A DNA stretch of 64,000 nt, taken from Hanleya hanleyi (Eukaryota > Mollusca > Polyplacophora > Lepidopleurida > Hanleyidae). Position 1 is the stretch's first letter. Every line of letters starts with the position of its first letter. The stretch covers positions 1 through 64,000 of the forward strand of contig JAVTVY010017527.1 of assembly GCA_036873755.1 (NCBI GenBank), read 5' to 3'. Under the pieces are notes generated by a model, which saw only the letters and a list, made by a program, of their open reading frames with translations, did not search any database and was not told the DNA's origin. Positions 22,746-32,646 of the stretch are shown here, in pieces. Position numbers and translations under genes: made by a program.

Positions 22746-24606
22746 AATTGTACATTTAACATGTTAAATGTATGGTGCAGGTAAGTCAGAGTCCGAAATT
22801 TGCATTCATTTATAATACATTTGCGATATGGTGTAATTAGATATTTATGATAATGTAACTGTACAGTTCATCTTGGAGAGTCCCTAATTTCAGCAACATG
22901 ACATAACCCTGTGGAATGTTTGGGTGTGCATTGATTTGATTGGTTACAAATGGGGAATGACCTGCCGTAGTGAATATGTAGTTTTACTTACATTTGATAC
23001 CCTGGTGAATGGTCGCATTCACAGACATTTGACTAGTAGGTTGAGAAAAATTCAATGATTGCATTCACTTAACATTTGAATACCACACTGGGCATACTGA
23101 GTATGTTATAGTTTTATTATATTTAACCCGTGTGATGAAGGATTTTATATAGTCGAATTTAAAATAAATTCCAGTCCGTTCGTATATAAGCAAATACAAA
23201 TATTTGCCATAGCTTCGCCATACAGTGACCAGGTCATTGGCATATGGACATGATATATACAGTCTTCCATGTAGGTGTAATGTACGGTGAAATCAATGTT
23301 TTTTATCTACGTTTCACTGGGATTATTAAACCTGTATATTTCTGAAACATTTCCTATATGGATGACGAGTTGGTGAAATTGAATATAAAACGTATGAACT
23401 TGCTAGGTTTCATGTAATGACATTTTCGTATTTCATTATATCTGCAACGTGCACAACGTAGATAATAGATATGACTATTTGCATATGTTACACATGGTTA
23501 TGATAAATGGATGTTTGATAATATTTCAGACTATAGAAACGTTTGCAAATTGCAGGATTTGAAACCATTGAAAGGTGCTCGCACATGCGGATGATTACAC
23601 ACTTAATAGCATGTGCAAATCTACTTCGCATGTAATTTTATAGGATGGTCATTCGATTATTGTCGGATTCATGAACGTATATTATTGTAAATGCTGTGAA
23701 ACACATGCATCTCTAAATGTTTGTTCATCATATGTGTGACATTTTATTGTATATTGGCCAGGGGTGAAGCAGTTGGTATTTATTTTATTTCGTTTCAGCA
23801 TTTTTTTTTTGTCTGGTTCCTTCATGTCATGATGACGAAGCTTCGTAGGCGGGCACTACCGGTATGTTAGCCTTCCTGCATACTTTCATCTGCCATTGAA
23901 AGTCCAGATCTCTGGAAAACAGATATACAATAGTCGCTCCCGATCTTGGGGATGGAGAGCGTACTTTCAGATCTGGTAAAATTGTAATTGTAAAATCCAT
24001 CAACTACGCAGAAGAAATCTCTCCATCTCGGTCCTACCCATGCATGCATCCAGTCGGTTAGAGCAGAAAACGAAGTGCGGTGGATGATTCTTCTCGGCAC
24101 TTCGGCAAAAATCCACCAAAAGACCCCCGATCGTCTCGTATCATGTTCTCATTTCTGTTTTCGATATATTTTTACATACTAAGTAACACAGTGAGAGCGA
24201 ATGTGGATTTTTTTCATATTCAACTTTTAGCGAACAGATATATAAACCCCTGTAGTGATACTCAGCACTATTTATATGAAAATCGACAGTTTTAAAGCCG
24301 AAAAATCTATCGAAAAAGAAACACAATATGCCTTGCTTACGGTGCGTCGCGGGCGGCATGCAATCTTGAATCCAACCTTCGAACAGCCTTGTCTCCCATT
24401 ATGCCAAGGCCGTAGCTTAAATTGTATGGAAAATGAAGAGAATCGGAGCGCATACACTTCCCCTGGCGAAGATTTTCCCTTCGGACATTTCCCCTAATGG
24501 ACTATTTACTTTCTCTGTATTTGATTTTACTAGTATGAGAATAGTTTTCTTGTATTTTCCAGAAAACTTTATTTTTATCTCATTACAAAAAAAGTTCAAA
24601 TTTAAC
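22746..24606. other. Non-coding; short shared repeat near 24.1 kb
   Basis: No gene seen. About 24110-24150 (AAAATCCACCAAAAGACCCC region) matches about 43605-43650, a small dispersed repeat. A GACATTTCCCC motif at 24485 resembles the reverse strand of the 15.3-kb minisatellite. Confidence 0.5.
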
Positions 24607-25445
24607 GGGCCGTACTAAAAACTGCGCGAAACTGCGCGGAGCTTAATTTCAACTGCGCGGGGATTATTTGATGGATTACTCGAATATTAAAACAGAAAGA
24701 TTTAGTTAACGTCTTGCGAATCTCTGGGCAGAAAAACATATTTTCCGCGCAGTTACTTATTTTCCGCGCAGTTGAGATTCCGCGCAGAAAGATTTGTATG
24801 GGAATTCGCATTTCCAAAGTTGGTGCATATTCAAGCGTGATTCCCAGGTCACGATAACGAATTGCACTTGCGTTCACTTAACCAATGGATAAATGATTCT
24901 CAATTCAGTCTAACATCAAGTTTGACTGCCGGAGATTCACTTCGCTTGAAATAAGTTTATGTATGAATTTCAACTGAGTATAAATTTAAACTGCGCGGAA
25001 ATCAAGTTTTACTTCCCGGAGATTTTCAACTGTCCGTAAGTAAAAATTGTGTACTAATATCTATTTTAACTGCGCAGACACCAAGATTTATTTCCCGGAG
25101 ATTCTGAGAGGAGCTGGATTTCCACGCAGTTAAACTTTATGCCAAATTGGCTTACGGGCTCGATTTCCTCGCAGTTAAAATTTATACTCAATTTACGTTC
25201 GAACAGATACAATTCATACACATCAGACTGAGTTCGAGCGAAGGGAATCTGCCAGGAGTGAAGTTAATATTTATACCCAATATATACTTACGGACAGTTG
25301 CGATATACCAAATGTACATAAAAAACCTATAGTTAAGGACCATGGAACGATATTGATGCCCAATTACGTCGCGCGCAGTTAATATTAGTCTCCGCGCAGT
25401 CTCGCGCAGTTTCCGCGCAGTCCCGCGCAGTTTTTAGTAGGGCTG
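24607..25445. mobile_element. hAT-type MITE with subterminal ACTGCGCGG repeats
   Basis: The 839-bp element is flanked by a perfect 8-bp target duplication AATTTAAC (24599-24606 and 25446-25453). The ends share TACTAAAAACTGCGCG after a short variable tip; the right end read inward starts CAGCCC, as hAT ends often do. More than a dozen copies of ACTGCGCGG or its complement crowd both ends and lie scattered inside, fitting subterminal transposase-binding motifs. There is no coding capacity, so it would depend on a transposase in trans. Confidence 0.82.
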
Positions 25446-25453
25446 AATTTAAC

Positions 25454-26250
25454 ACATAAACGTGGAAGAAAGTCTGTATGCCGAACTGAATGTCTGTGTT
25501 ACATTTGTATGTAATTTCTGAGAGGACACGTAATTTGATTAGAACCAATCCTATCGCTATTATTGAGGCAATCTAATATGTTTAAACTAAGAAAGTCTAA
25601 TGCTAAATTCCGACATATACTATCAGAATGCACCAGTACGCGTCGTTTTGCATCTGAAAATTTAAAAAAAATGTCCAGAAGGGACGTCTCCATATTGAAT
25701 TGAATTCAATCTATTGTCAAACCAAAGTAAAATCTTCTTTAACGTCAATTATGAGGCGGGTACAAGGCAATGTACATATGGTATGAGTATACGATAAAAA
25801 CATTTTATGATGAAATGATGACATTAACAGAAAGTTCAAATGTAAATATATCTGAAAATATCAGTCTCAGAAAACAGCTTTTGACATAAACTGATATCGG
25901 CCTAACTATGCTGATGGGCCTGCGATCGTACACTGTAAAAAATGTTTGTAAAGTTACAGTGGGAAGTATTGTAAAAGTGACATTGGAATCGACTGTTAAA
26001 CAGAAGCAGCAGTTTCAACTGCTATATTACAGTTCATAGTTTAGCATTATACACAACCAGTGTAGGTTTGCATCTTTTGGATAAACTACAGTATAAATTG
26101 GAGTGACGGGCAACAACGTTGCATTGTAACATTATCCGGGTGTAAAATTACAGTACGATTATTAGTGTATATTTAAATTCAGTAGAAATATAGTTAACTT
26201 ATTGTCGAGTTGTATTTCGTATACCTTTCCAGATTTTTTCATATATAATA
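25454..26250. other. Non-coding between MITE and Polinton
   Basis: No gene seen. A stretch at about 25926-26160 starts with CACTGTAAAAAATG and ends with a partly complementary block, possibly another small MITE. Confidence 0.4.
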
Positions 26251-26256
26251 CGCAGT
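26251..26256. repeat. Polinton 6-bp target duplication, left
   Basis: CGCAGT directly abuts the left TIR and is repeated at 39849-39854. Confidence 0.95.
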
Positions 26257-27552
26257 AGTAGTATGTATACGGTATTTCGAGCCAAATTGATGTCAGTGCG
26301 CATGCGCGAGAAAGTGGTGTGCGCAGGAGTGTTGTGCGCAGGTATGAGATTTTGTGGCGGTTTTGTGGCGGTGGTCTGCGCAAGTGTGACGTCATGTATG
26401 ACGTCACTTCCGGTCTGCGTGAATCGGCCGTGTGTATTCCTGCGCGAAGATGCGGTCTGGTCGTGATGCGGTCTGCCTCCGCGGACAGAAAGTAGTCCCA
26501 AATTCTCCGGCATTCTCCGACAATTTTCAGGGGCGAGAGGGGTCCCTAGTATACCGATTGGGTCGTATGAGGTATCAATGTGAAGCATTCGTGAAGAGGC
26601 ATCTGATGGGGTGGGTGTGGGGTTGAAATCTCGTCATTCTGCGCATGCGCGGTAGACCAAGGGTATGGAAATAGACGTTTTGGGGTCTAGGTGGGTCACT
26701 AGTGGTCTGATGGAGTCGAGTGAGGTATCAATGTGAAGTATATGTGAGGAGGCATCCGATGGGCTGGGTGTGGGGTTGGAATATGGTCATTCTGCCCATG
26801 CGCGGTAGACCAAAGGTATGGAATAGACGTTTTGGGATCTAGGGGAGCCCCTAATTGCGCAGACAGGGAATTGTGGGAAAAGGGTATGGAAATATACGTT
26901 TTGGGGGCTAGATGAGCCCCTAATGATCCTATGGTGTCGTGTGAGGTATCAGTGTGAAGCTCTCGTGAGGGAGCATCCGCCTGGACTAGTGTGTCGTTCG
27001 TGTTCAACATTCTGCGCATGCGCAGACAGGGAATTGTAGGGAAAAGGTATGGAAATAGACGTTTTTGGGTCTAGGTGGGCCCCTAATGGTCTGATGGGGT
27101 CGAGTGAGGTATCAATGTGAAGCATTCGTGAAGGAGCATCCCACTGGGTGGATGAGACGTAAAACTGACGTCATTCTGCGCATGTGCAATAGACCAAGAC
27201 TATGGAAATAGACATTTTGGCGCCGACATGGGTCACTATGGGTCCCATGGAGTCGTATGAGGTCTTATTTTGAAGCTCTCGTGAAGCAGCATCCGACTGG
27301 ACTCATGGTTCGTCCCTGTTCAAGAGTCGGCGCATGCGCAGTCTGGTCGTAGTATAGAAAGCAGGCATTTTGGGGATGCGTGGCAGTGTGTTTAACCCAC
27401 CACTATGGGTCCATGGTTGTGGTTTGGTGGTGTGGGTTGTGCGCACAGACGTCACTTCCGGGTTTCACTAAAACTACCTCCGAACCCAGAAGAGTTCCAA
27501 TTTTTCCTTAGACGTAGGGTCCGAACGTTCAACATCCGAGTTTTCCCCGGCC
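26257..27552. repeat. Polinton left terminal inverted repeat
   Basis: Inverted copy of 38563-39848 with small differences. It is internally built from imperfect units of about 140-220 bp, each holding a TGCGCATGCGC motif, a TATGGAAATAGACGTTTTG block and a GGTATCAATGTGAAG block. Reading frames within it are by-products. Confidence 0.93.
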
Positions 27553-27940
27553 CGGCCCGGCCCGCCCCGGCCCGGCCCGGCTCGGCCCGACCCGGCCCGG
27601 CCCGGCCCGGCCCGCCCCGGCCCGGCTCGCCCCGGCCAGCCCCGGCCCGGCCCTGTCCGGTCCGGTCCGGTCCGCCCCGCCCCGCCCCGCCCCGCCCCGC
27701 CCCGCTCCGCCCCGCCCCGCCCCGCCCCGGTCCGGTCCGGTCCGCCCCGCCCCGCCCCGGCCCGCCTATAAAGACTATACGTGTCTCTGGGTCATTCTCC
27801 GGCCCTGTCCGGTCCGGTCCGGTCCGCCCCGCCCCGCCCCGCCCCGCCCCGCCCCGCTCCGCCCCGCCCCGCCCCGCCCCGGTCCGGTCCGGTCCGCCCC
27901 GCCCCGCCCCGGCCCGCCTATAAAGACTATACGCGTCTCT
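27540..27940. repeat. GC-rich CCCGG/CCCCG/GGTCC minisatellite
   Basis: Almost pure arrays of CCCGG, CCCCG and GGTCC pentamers. A unit of about 153 bp is duplicated in tandem (about 27643-27795 and 27796-27945). Each copy ends with CCTATAAAGACTATACG and TCTCTGGGTCATTCTCC. The array separates the left TIR from the capsid gene. Proline-, alanine- and arginine-rich frames across it are artefacts. Confidence 0.9.
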
Positions 27941-27982
27941 GGGTCATTCTCCAGCACGTTGGTTATCTGGTCTGTATCCATG

Positions 27983-29288
27983 TTAGGTGAAGAAGTCACA
28001 CAGGACGTTGCGCGCCTTGTCCACTTGAATGATGTCAAACTCGGCGTAGCAGATCACATTGACGGTGCTCCGGAGGGCTCGTGCAAAGTGGATTTCCAAC
28101 CGTAAATTGCCTTGCTTGGCGAGGGCCAGCTGATGGTCGTTCTCTAAGGTGGGGGTCAGATCGAAACAGAACAACGTGTGTCCGTTCGCGTAGTCCTCCC
28201 GACTGATCATATTCCCTTCGTTCTGGTTGATTTGACCGGTGGCTGTAAACAGGCTCAGATAGGCTCGAATGAAATTCGCGCGCTCAAAGTTCGGTGTTAA
28301 GGCCGTAGCTGGCACCTGTTGTCCATCCACATGCAGGGCCACAAAATTGATGCGGAAATGTTTAACGTCAAACGGGTTCTCTGGGTAGGCTCCGCTGAAA
28401 CTGGTATTTTCCACACAGGCCAGGATCAATCGCTTGGGTAGTGCCCCCAGGAACGGGTTTTCTTTGTTGGCGCTCATATTTCCAGCAGACACAGAGAACA
28501 CTTTGGTTTGCACACGTCGGATAGGGTACTGGGCTGGTTTTGTTTCCAAGGCTTTGAGGTGTCCCAATTGAACGGCTGGATTCGGTTTCACTTTTCGGAC
28601 ATACAGGACTGCGTCTTGGATGACAATTTTATAGTCAGCTGCATGCCTGTCTACGTTAGTGGCCATCAAGGCGAAGGTCGGAGGCGCCCGTATCAGTCGT
28701 ATTTTGATGGGGATCTTGTTCAAGAGGTACCGGTCTTGCATGAAGATGTCTGCGTGCAGTCGATGAGATCCACCGAGACGCCGTTCGCGGTCAAAGCCTT
28801 CCGTTTGCTATATCCCGCATTGTCGTTCTCTACGCCCATGTGCTCGGCTGTGTCCTGGTAGAATAAAGCGGCTGTCAGTTGAGATTTTTAGCCTCTCGCC
28901 CATGCGACAACAGCGTCTCGATGTAGGCCCGATAGTGGTACGTGTTGGTCGAGTCACTGATGAGTTTGTCGCTGAGAAATATATCCACCTGTTGAAACAT
29001 CGAGTGCAGCCAGAGATTCGTCGGACCCACCGTTGCTTGGTCGACGATTGTGGAGCCATCTCCATTGACGATCTTGGCTTTCACATACAAGTATGTATGG
29101 GCTAAATCCACATAGGCCGTATCCGCATTACTGATGGTGAACTCGATGGGCCCTGTTTCGTTGATGCTGGAGAGCGGGAGATGCTCCACCCATAATTCTT
29201 GTCCGGCACTGGTCTGTGTGGGCGGGACGGTCCACAAATCAAATTCACTGTTGGTGGAGGGGCAGGACTCTGCGTGGATCAAGGACAT
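27983..29288 (-). pseudogene. Polinton major capsid protein (frameshifted)
   Basis: Double-jelly-roll capsid protein of the Polinton/adintovirus lineage, which would build the hexon-like shell. It is recognised from the N-terminal block (29288-28875), with a PTNLWLHSMFQQVDIFLSD segment, and from the C-terminal block (28741-27983), with RANFIRAYLSLF and SREDYANGHTLFCFDL. These resemble the F54H12.2-like proteins annotated in invertebrate genomes. Total length would be near 435 aa, in the family range. The frame breaks twice, near 28880 beside a run of five T, and near 28765. Those are either real inactivating indels or assembly errors. The start lies three bases beyond the stop of the PX-like gene, consistent with a shared transcript. 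Confidence 0.88.
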
Positions 29289-29291
29289 GTT

Positions 29292-29696
29292 CTAAGAAAA
29301 GATATCCCGGGTCTTCGATGTGCGTCGTCGCTGGGTCGGTCGTCGACTGGTGCGTGGTCTCGGTGGTGCAGGTCTTTTATTCCCTACGGTGCGTTGTGCT
29401 TTGGCGACCAAGACGCCTCCTGCTTCTTTGGCCCGCCGTTTCAAGGCTTCTTTGGGTGCCGTACCCCCCAAGACATCACCGGCGACTTGCAGTCCACTGC
29501 GTACCGCTTGTTTGCCGATTGCTTTCACCCCACGCGTCACCAAGGGCAGGAACGTTTTGACGATGCTCCCGAGTATGTTCCCCAGTCCATGTCCTCGTTG
29601 CATGCGTGCACCACCAAAGACTGGAAGGCCACCGCCGGCCTGTTGGGCATAATAGTCCATATAGCTGCGTGCATCGCACTCGTAAGGCACCTTCAT
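29292..29696 (-). CDS. PX-like virion protein
   Basis: 134 aa. A tyrosine- and glycine-rich N-terminus is followed by an amphipathic or hydrophobic central segment (GNILGSIVKTFLPLVTRGVK, about residues 39-58) and a strongly basic tail rich in arginine and proline. Small proteins of this layout sit between the penton and hexon genes in many invertebrate Polintons and are usually compared with adenovirus core or membrane-active proteins. The role is inferred from position and composition. Its ATG overlaps the stop of the upstream penton-like gene as TAATG, and its stop is three bases from the capsid start. The frame is intact. Confidence 0.8.
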   Translation of the reverse strand: MKVPYECDARSYMDYYAQQAGGGLPVFGGARMQRGHGLGNILGSIVKTFLPLVTRGVKAIGKQAVRSGLQVAGDVLGGTAPKEALKRRAKEAGGVLVAKAQRTVGNKRPAPPRPRTSRRPTQRRRTSKTRDIFS

Positions 29697-30878
29697 TATA
29701 CAAAGTGGGGAGCACGTGCTTGTAGAAAATGAAGTGTCAGCACCACTTTCCCGCGTTCGAATGCCACCGGTCGTCCCGTGTCATCTCTTATATCCACCGT
29801 GATAGTGTTGATGTCGGTTTGTCGTACGGGTAGGTAGAGAATGTGGGTGAAACTGTGGGTGACTTGATCTCCATACGTCTTTTTAATGGGGACCACCAGT
29901 AAAAGAGGTGTGTTGATATCGCCCACGATGTGGTTGTTGACCACGTCCGAGTAGACGTGGAGTCATCTTCGTTTTATCCAGCCAATTTCTACGTTCCCAC
30001 TTCGAACCTGCCTTGATTTATCTGACCCCTTCAGCGTTCAATTTCCGAGTTGTAAATTTCACCAGCTAACGACAGAAGAACCAATCAGAACGTACACATC
30101 GATTGCGAGTGAAGTCACATAGGGTGACATCATCCTCTATTTGCGGGTCCTTCCTCCTAATATGGTGCCCACTAATTAGGTCAGCCAATCAATAACGCTC
30201 TTGTGCGACCCATTTCGAATTTCAAATGTTTTCGAGGTCAGTGACGTCTCGTGTCTATTTATAAGATATTTGAACATTGAAGGGGTCCAGATATATCAAG
30301 GGAAGTTCGAAGTGGGAACGTAGAAATTGGCTGGATAAAATGAAGATGACGTAGAGTCCGTACATACCCGACTTCATATCCATCGGGATCTGGCCTTGGT
30401 GGGCGGTGGGACCAGCGAACGTCTGTAGATCGAAACCCAGCATTTGCTGTAGGATAGGACTCAGTACGACACTCACGTTGGCGGTGAGGATGAACTGTGC
30501 CTTGTCGTTGTGTGCGTTGTAATCGAAGTCCACGTGATTCTTGAAGGGAAAGGTTTTGATGGGTTTTGAAACATTCGTGATCTCCTGTAGAGCCTTATAA
30601 TGCAACAGTCTTGACAGCCCACCCATGAACTCCTTGGGAGTATCGTATTGGCCTTCGGGGAGGGTGAGTCGGGTGTCTTTTCCTTCGTAGGTCACCTCGT
30701 ACCACACTTCATTGGCTCGCACGTTATACCACGAGTAAGGGTATTGGATATCCACGAGGCCACATTCCCATCGTCCAGGTAAATGCAACGGGTGCGGTAA
30801 CTGGGTGACGTACTTGGCCAAGGTGTTGTCAGGAAACACATCCAGCGAACTGTTACTGGGTAGGGTGAGGTAAAACAT
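29696..30878 (-). pseudogene. Penton-like minor capsid protein, split by an inserted MITE
   Basis: The N-terminal part (30878 to about 30350) contains LPHPLHLPGRWECGLVDIQY, a block seen in Polinton penton-like proteins, which occupy capsid vertices. The frame then runs into a 385-bp inserted element (29964-30348). The C-terminal part resumes at about 29954 and ends at 29696 with a beta-rich stretch. Outside the insertion the coding blocks look intact. The stop codon overlaps the ATG of the PX-like gene (TAATG). The insertion makes this copy non-functional. Upstream of the ATG is a short (CAG)n run at about 30891-30905. Confidence 0.85.
29964..30348. mobile_element. Inverted-repeat MITE in the penton-like gene
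   Basis: The ends are inverted repeats of about 44 bp beginning CATCTTCRTTTTATCCAGCC. The flanks ACGTGGAGT (29955-29963) and ACGTAGAGT (30349-30357) form a 9-bp target duplication with one mismatch. Nine bases suggests the Mutator-like group, with hAT (8 bp) as the alternative. It has no coding capacity, and removing it rejoins the reading frame logically. Confidence 0.85.
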
Positions 30879-30911
30879 GGCGACTGAGCTGTCCTGCTGC
30901 TGCTGTTGGTT

Positions 30912-31355
30912 TTAATAGGTATTGCAGGCCTTGGGCGGTTGTGTCCGGCGTCGTGTTCGTCGCGGTGACTTGCTACGTTCCACGGCTCTGGAGATGTGGG
31001 GTGTCTTGATCAAGGGTGGTTTTTTAAAGGCGTGAAAAGAAGGTGCCCGTTGTGGTGGTGTTTTGGGGGGTGACTCCGGTTCCGACTCGGATTCCCAAGA
31101 AGGTAGTGGGCCACTCGGCGATTGCTGGGTTCGCTGCATCCAGGCCCAGCGCTGGGGGTTCCCCACCAATTCCTGCGGTACATGCATGTCTTTCAAGCCT
31201 TGAGCGAAGACCTCCCATCCTCGAGGATCTGTGTGCGACCTGCGTTTACACATCAGGTAATTCACTAAATCCGTCATGTGGCTACCGGGGATCACCTGAT
31301 TCTGTACCATTAGTTCGCCTTTATCATTCCAAGTCATGTTAGGATTCTGTTTCAT
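30912..31355 (-). CDS. Polinton protein of unknown function, basic C-terminus
   Basis: 147 aa, not recognised. The N-terminal 75 residues look globular, with MTWNDKGELMVQNQVIPGSH followed by a helix-like stretch. The middle is rich in Ser, Pro and Glu (about 82-105), and the tail is Arg/Lys-rich (KSPRRTRRRTQPP), suggesting nucleic-acid binding or a nuclear signal. It lies 21 bp downstream of the proline-rich gene and 33 bp upstream of the penton-like gene, inside the virion block. The frame is intact. A virion-associated role is inferred only from position. Confidence 0.7.
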   Translation of the reverse strand: MKQNPNMTWNDKGELMVQNQVIPGSHMTDLVNYLMCKRRSHTDPRGWEVFAQGLKDMHVPQELVGNPQRWAWMQRTQQSPSGPLPSWESESEPESPPKTPPQRAPSFHAFKKPPLIKTPHISRAVERSKSPRRTRRRTQPPKACNTY

Positions 31356-31376
31356 CCGTTGTAATACCAGGCCAGC

Positions 31377-31724
31377 TTATTTCTTGAACGATGCAGGTAC
31401 ACTCTTCAGGACTTCGTCTTCCGCCCACTGTGGGGCTGTGGGTGGTACCCCTGGTAATGGCGGCTGTTGGAGCGGTGCTGAGGTCGGCGGTGTGTCACGT
31501 GGTGGTGGTGGTGGTGAGGTAGAGAGGGTTTTGTATTGGTCCATGAACGTCATGTACCGTTGAAGCGTCTCATTGTACCGTTGTACTTTCTCACTGTCGC
31601 TTAACCCCGGTCTTTGTAAGATCTGTTGCATCCCTTCATCGAGGGTGTTTATGGTCTTCACCGTAGGTGGGACAGGGTAGGGCGATTGGAGGTTTTGAAG
31701 GAACCGTGGTTCGACGAGGACCAT
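31377..31724 (-). CDS. Polinton small proline-rich protein
   Basis: About 115 aa if it starts at the internal ATG of MVLVEPRFLQNL, which fits similar invertebrate Polinton proteins better than an ATG twelve codons upstream that overlaps the neighbouring gene. A helical N-terminal half (GLSDSEKVQRYNETLQRYMTF) is followed by a proline-rich linker (about residues 72-100) and a conserved-looking C-terminal EDEVLKSVPASFKK. The function is unknown. The frame is intact, and its order in the virion block suggests a structural or assembly partner. Confidence 0.7.
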   Translation of the reverse strand: MVLVEPRFLQNLQSPYPVPPTVKTINTLDEGMQQILQRPGLSDSEKVQRYNETLQRYMTFMDQYKTLSTSPPPPPRDTPPTSAPLQQPPLPGVPPTAPQWAEDEVLKSVPASFKK

Positions 31725-31737
31725 TTTTGCGTATGGT

Positions 31738-32058
31738 TCATTGTCGGCCGAAGAGTCCACCCAATACTGGACTCAACACGGAAGCGGCCAACGGTGCTAA
31801 GATGGCCCCGAGAAAACCGCCTTTCTGTAACACCTTTTTCTTTTGTGTTTGAGAGACTCGCTTCTGGACTAAGGTTCGCAGACCTGTCTTATGCTTGGTC
31901 AACTTGGTCTTCTGAGCCGGAGTCAGTGGTACGTTGCCTTTTAACAGGTTGTACCCGATCTCGCACAGACAGCGTACAAGTTCAGGGTCCGAACCGCGTA
32001 CAATGGTTCGGACCAACTCGGGTGGGGCCGTTGTGGGAAGTTGATGCTGGGTCGACAT
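31738..32058 (-). CDS. Polinton small hydrophobic-tail protein
   Basis: 106 aa. The central LLKGNVPLTPAQKTKLTKHK and the following basic LRTLVQKR belong to a small protein repeatedly found beside Polinton capsid genes and copied into many animal genomes. The C-terminus is glycine-rich and hydrophobic (GGFLGAILAPLAASVLSPVL). Similar proteins are of unknown function; a virion or membrane-associated role is plausible. The frame is intact. A MITE copy sits only three bases upstream of the ATG, so the native promoter of the whole downstream block may be displaced. Confidence 0.8.
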   Translation of the reverse strand: MSTQHQLPTTAPPELVRTIVRGSDPELVRCLCEIGYNLLKGNVPLTPAQKTKLTKHKTGLRTLVQKRVSQTQKKKVLQKGGFLGAILAPLAASVLSPVLGGLFGRQ

Positions 32059-32060
32059 CG

Positions 32061-32444
32061 GGCCTTACAGACTAGTCTTTTGTGGTAATTGCCGTCATTT
32101 ACATCTGACGACGATACAGCTCACCAATCTCCAAAGTACGAGATGTCACAGCGAAACAGCTCACCAATTTCCAGTATACGAGTTGTCAGAGCATTTCCAT
32201 CATAGCTCTCTAGATTTGTATCTAATACCGCTTATGCCGGTGCTAGGGGCCGTGTGGTCATATCATCCAAGTTGCCACATGAACAGGTACAATAAAACCG
32301 TACCTGAGATACAACACATATCACGAATCGTTAGATTCTTGGTATGTGCTTTAGAATAGGTTTACCAGAAGACTATTCTGTGAAGTCATGTGACGCAGTC
32401 AGTATGTCGGCACCTCTTTCCACTTCCCTTATATGTGTTGTAAT
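32061..32444. mobile_element. MITE family M1, copy 2 (in Polinton)
   Basis: Inverted relative to 12351-12718, with shared landmarks GGCCTTACAGACTAGTCTTT, CATCTGACGACGATA and AAGAGGTGCCGACATA (on the opposite strand). It lies between the packaging ATPase and the small hydrophobic-tail gene, right at the latter's start codon. No clear target duplication is seen here. Confidence 0.78.
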
Positions 32445-32646
32445 TCAATACACCGAGTGTCGGGGCGTGCTTCCGTACTCGCGCAGACATCATGTACAAC
32501 TAATGCTAGAACCCACAACTGTGCCCTTTTTATCTACCTCAGAGAACAGAGACAAAGTCAACCATGCTGTGGTATTAATTCTTTTTATTATCCGCATCAT
32601 CAAACACACACACTCCAGCTGGGGAGCCACTGTGGGTGTGTTTACA

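Noticed and set aside
24602..24877. 91-codon minus-strand frame at the edge of the hAT MITE
   Set aside because: Overlaps the repetitive MITE end and is not conserved at the other end.
25926..26160. Possible CACTGTAAAAAA MITE
   Set aside because: The ends are only weakly complementary and no target duplication is visible.
27405..27923. 172-codon proline-, alanine- and arginine-rich open frame
   Set aside because: It lies on the pentamer GC array and TIR; the composition follows from the repeat and its start is in non-coding TIR sequence.
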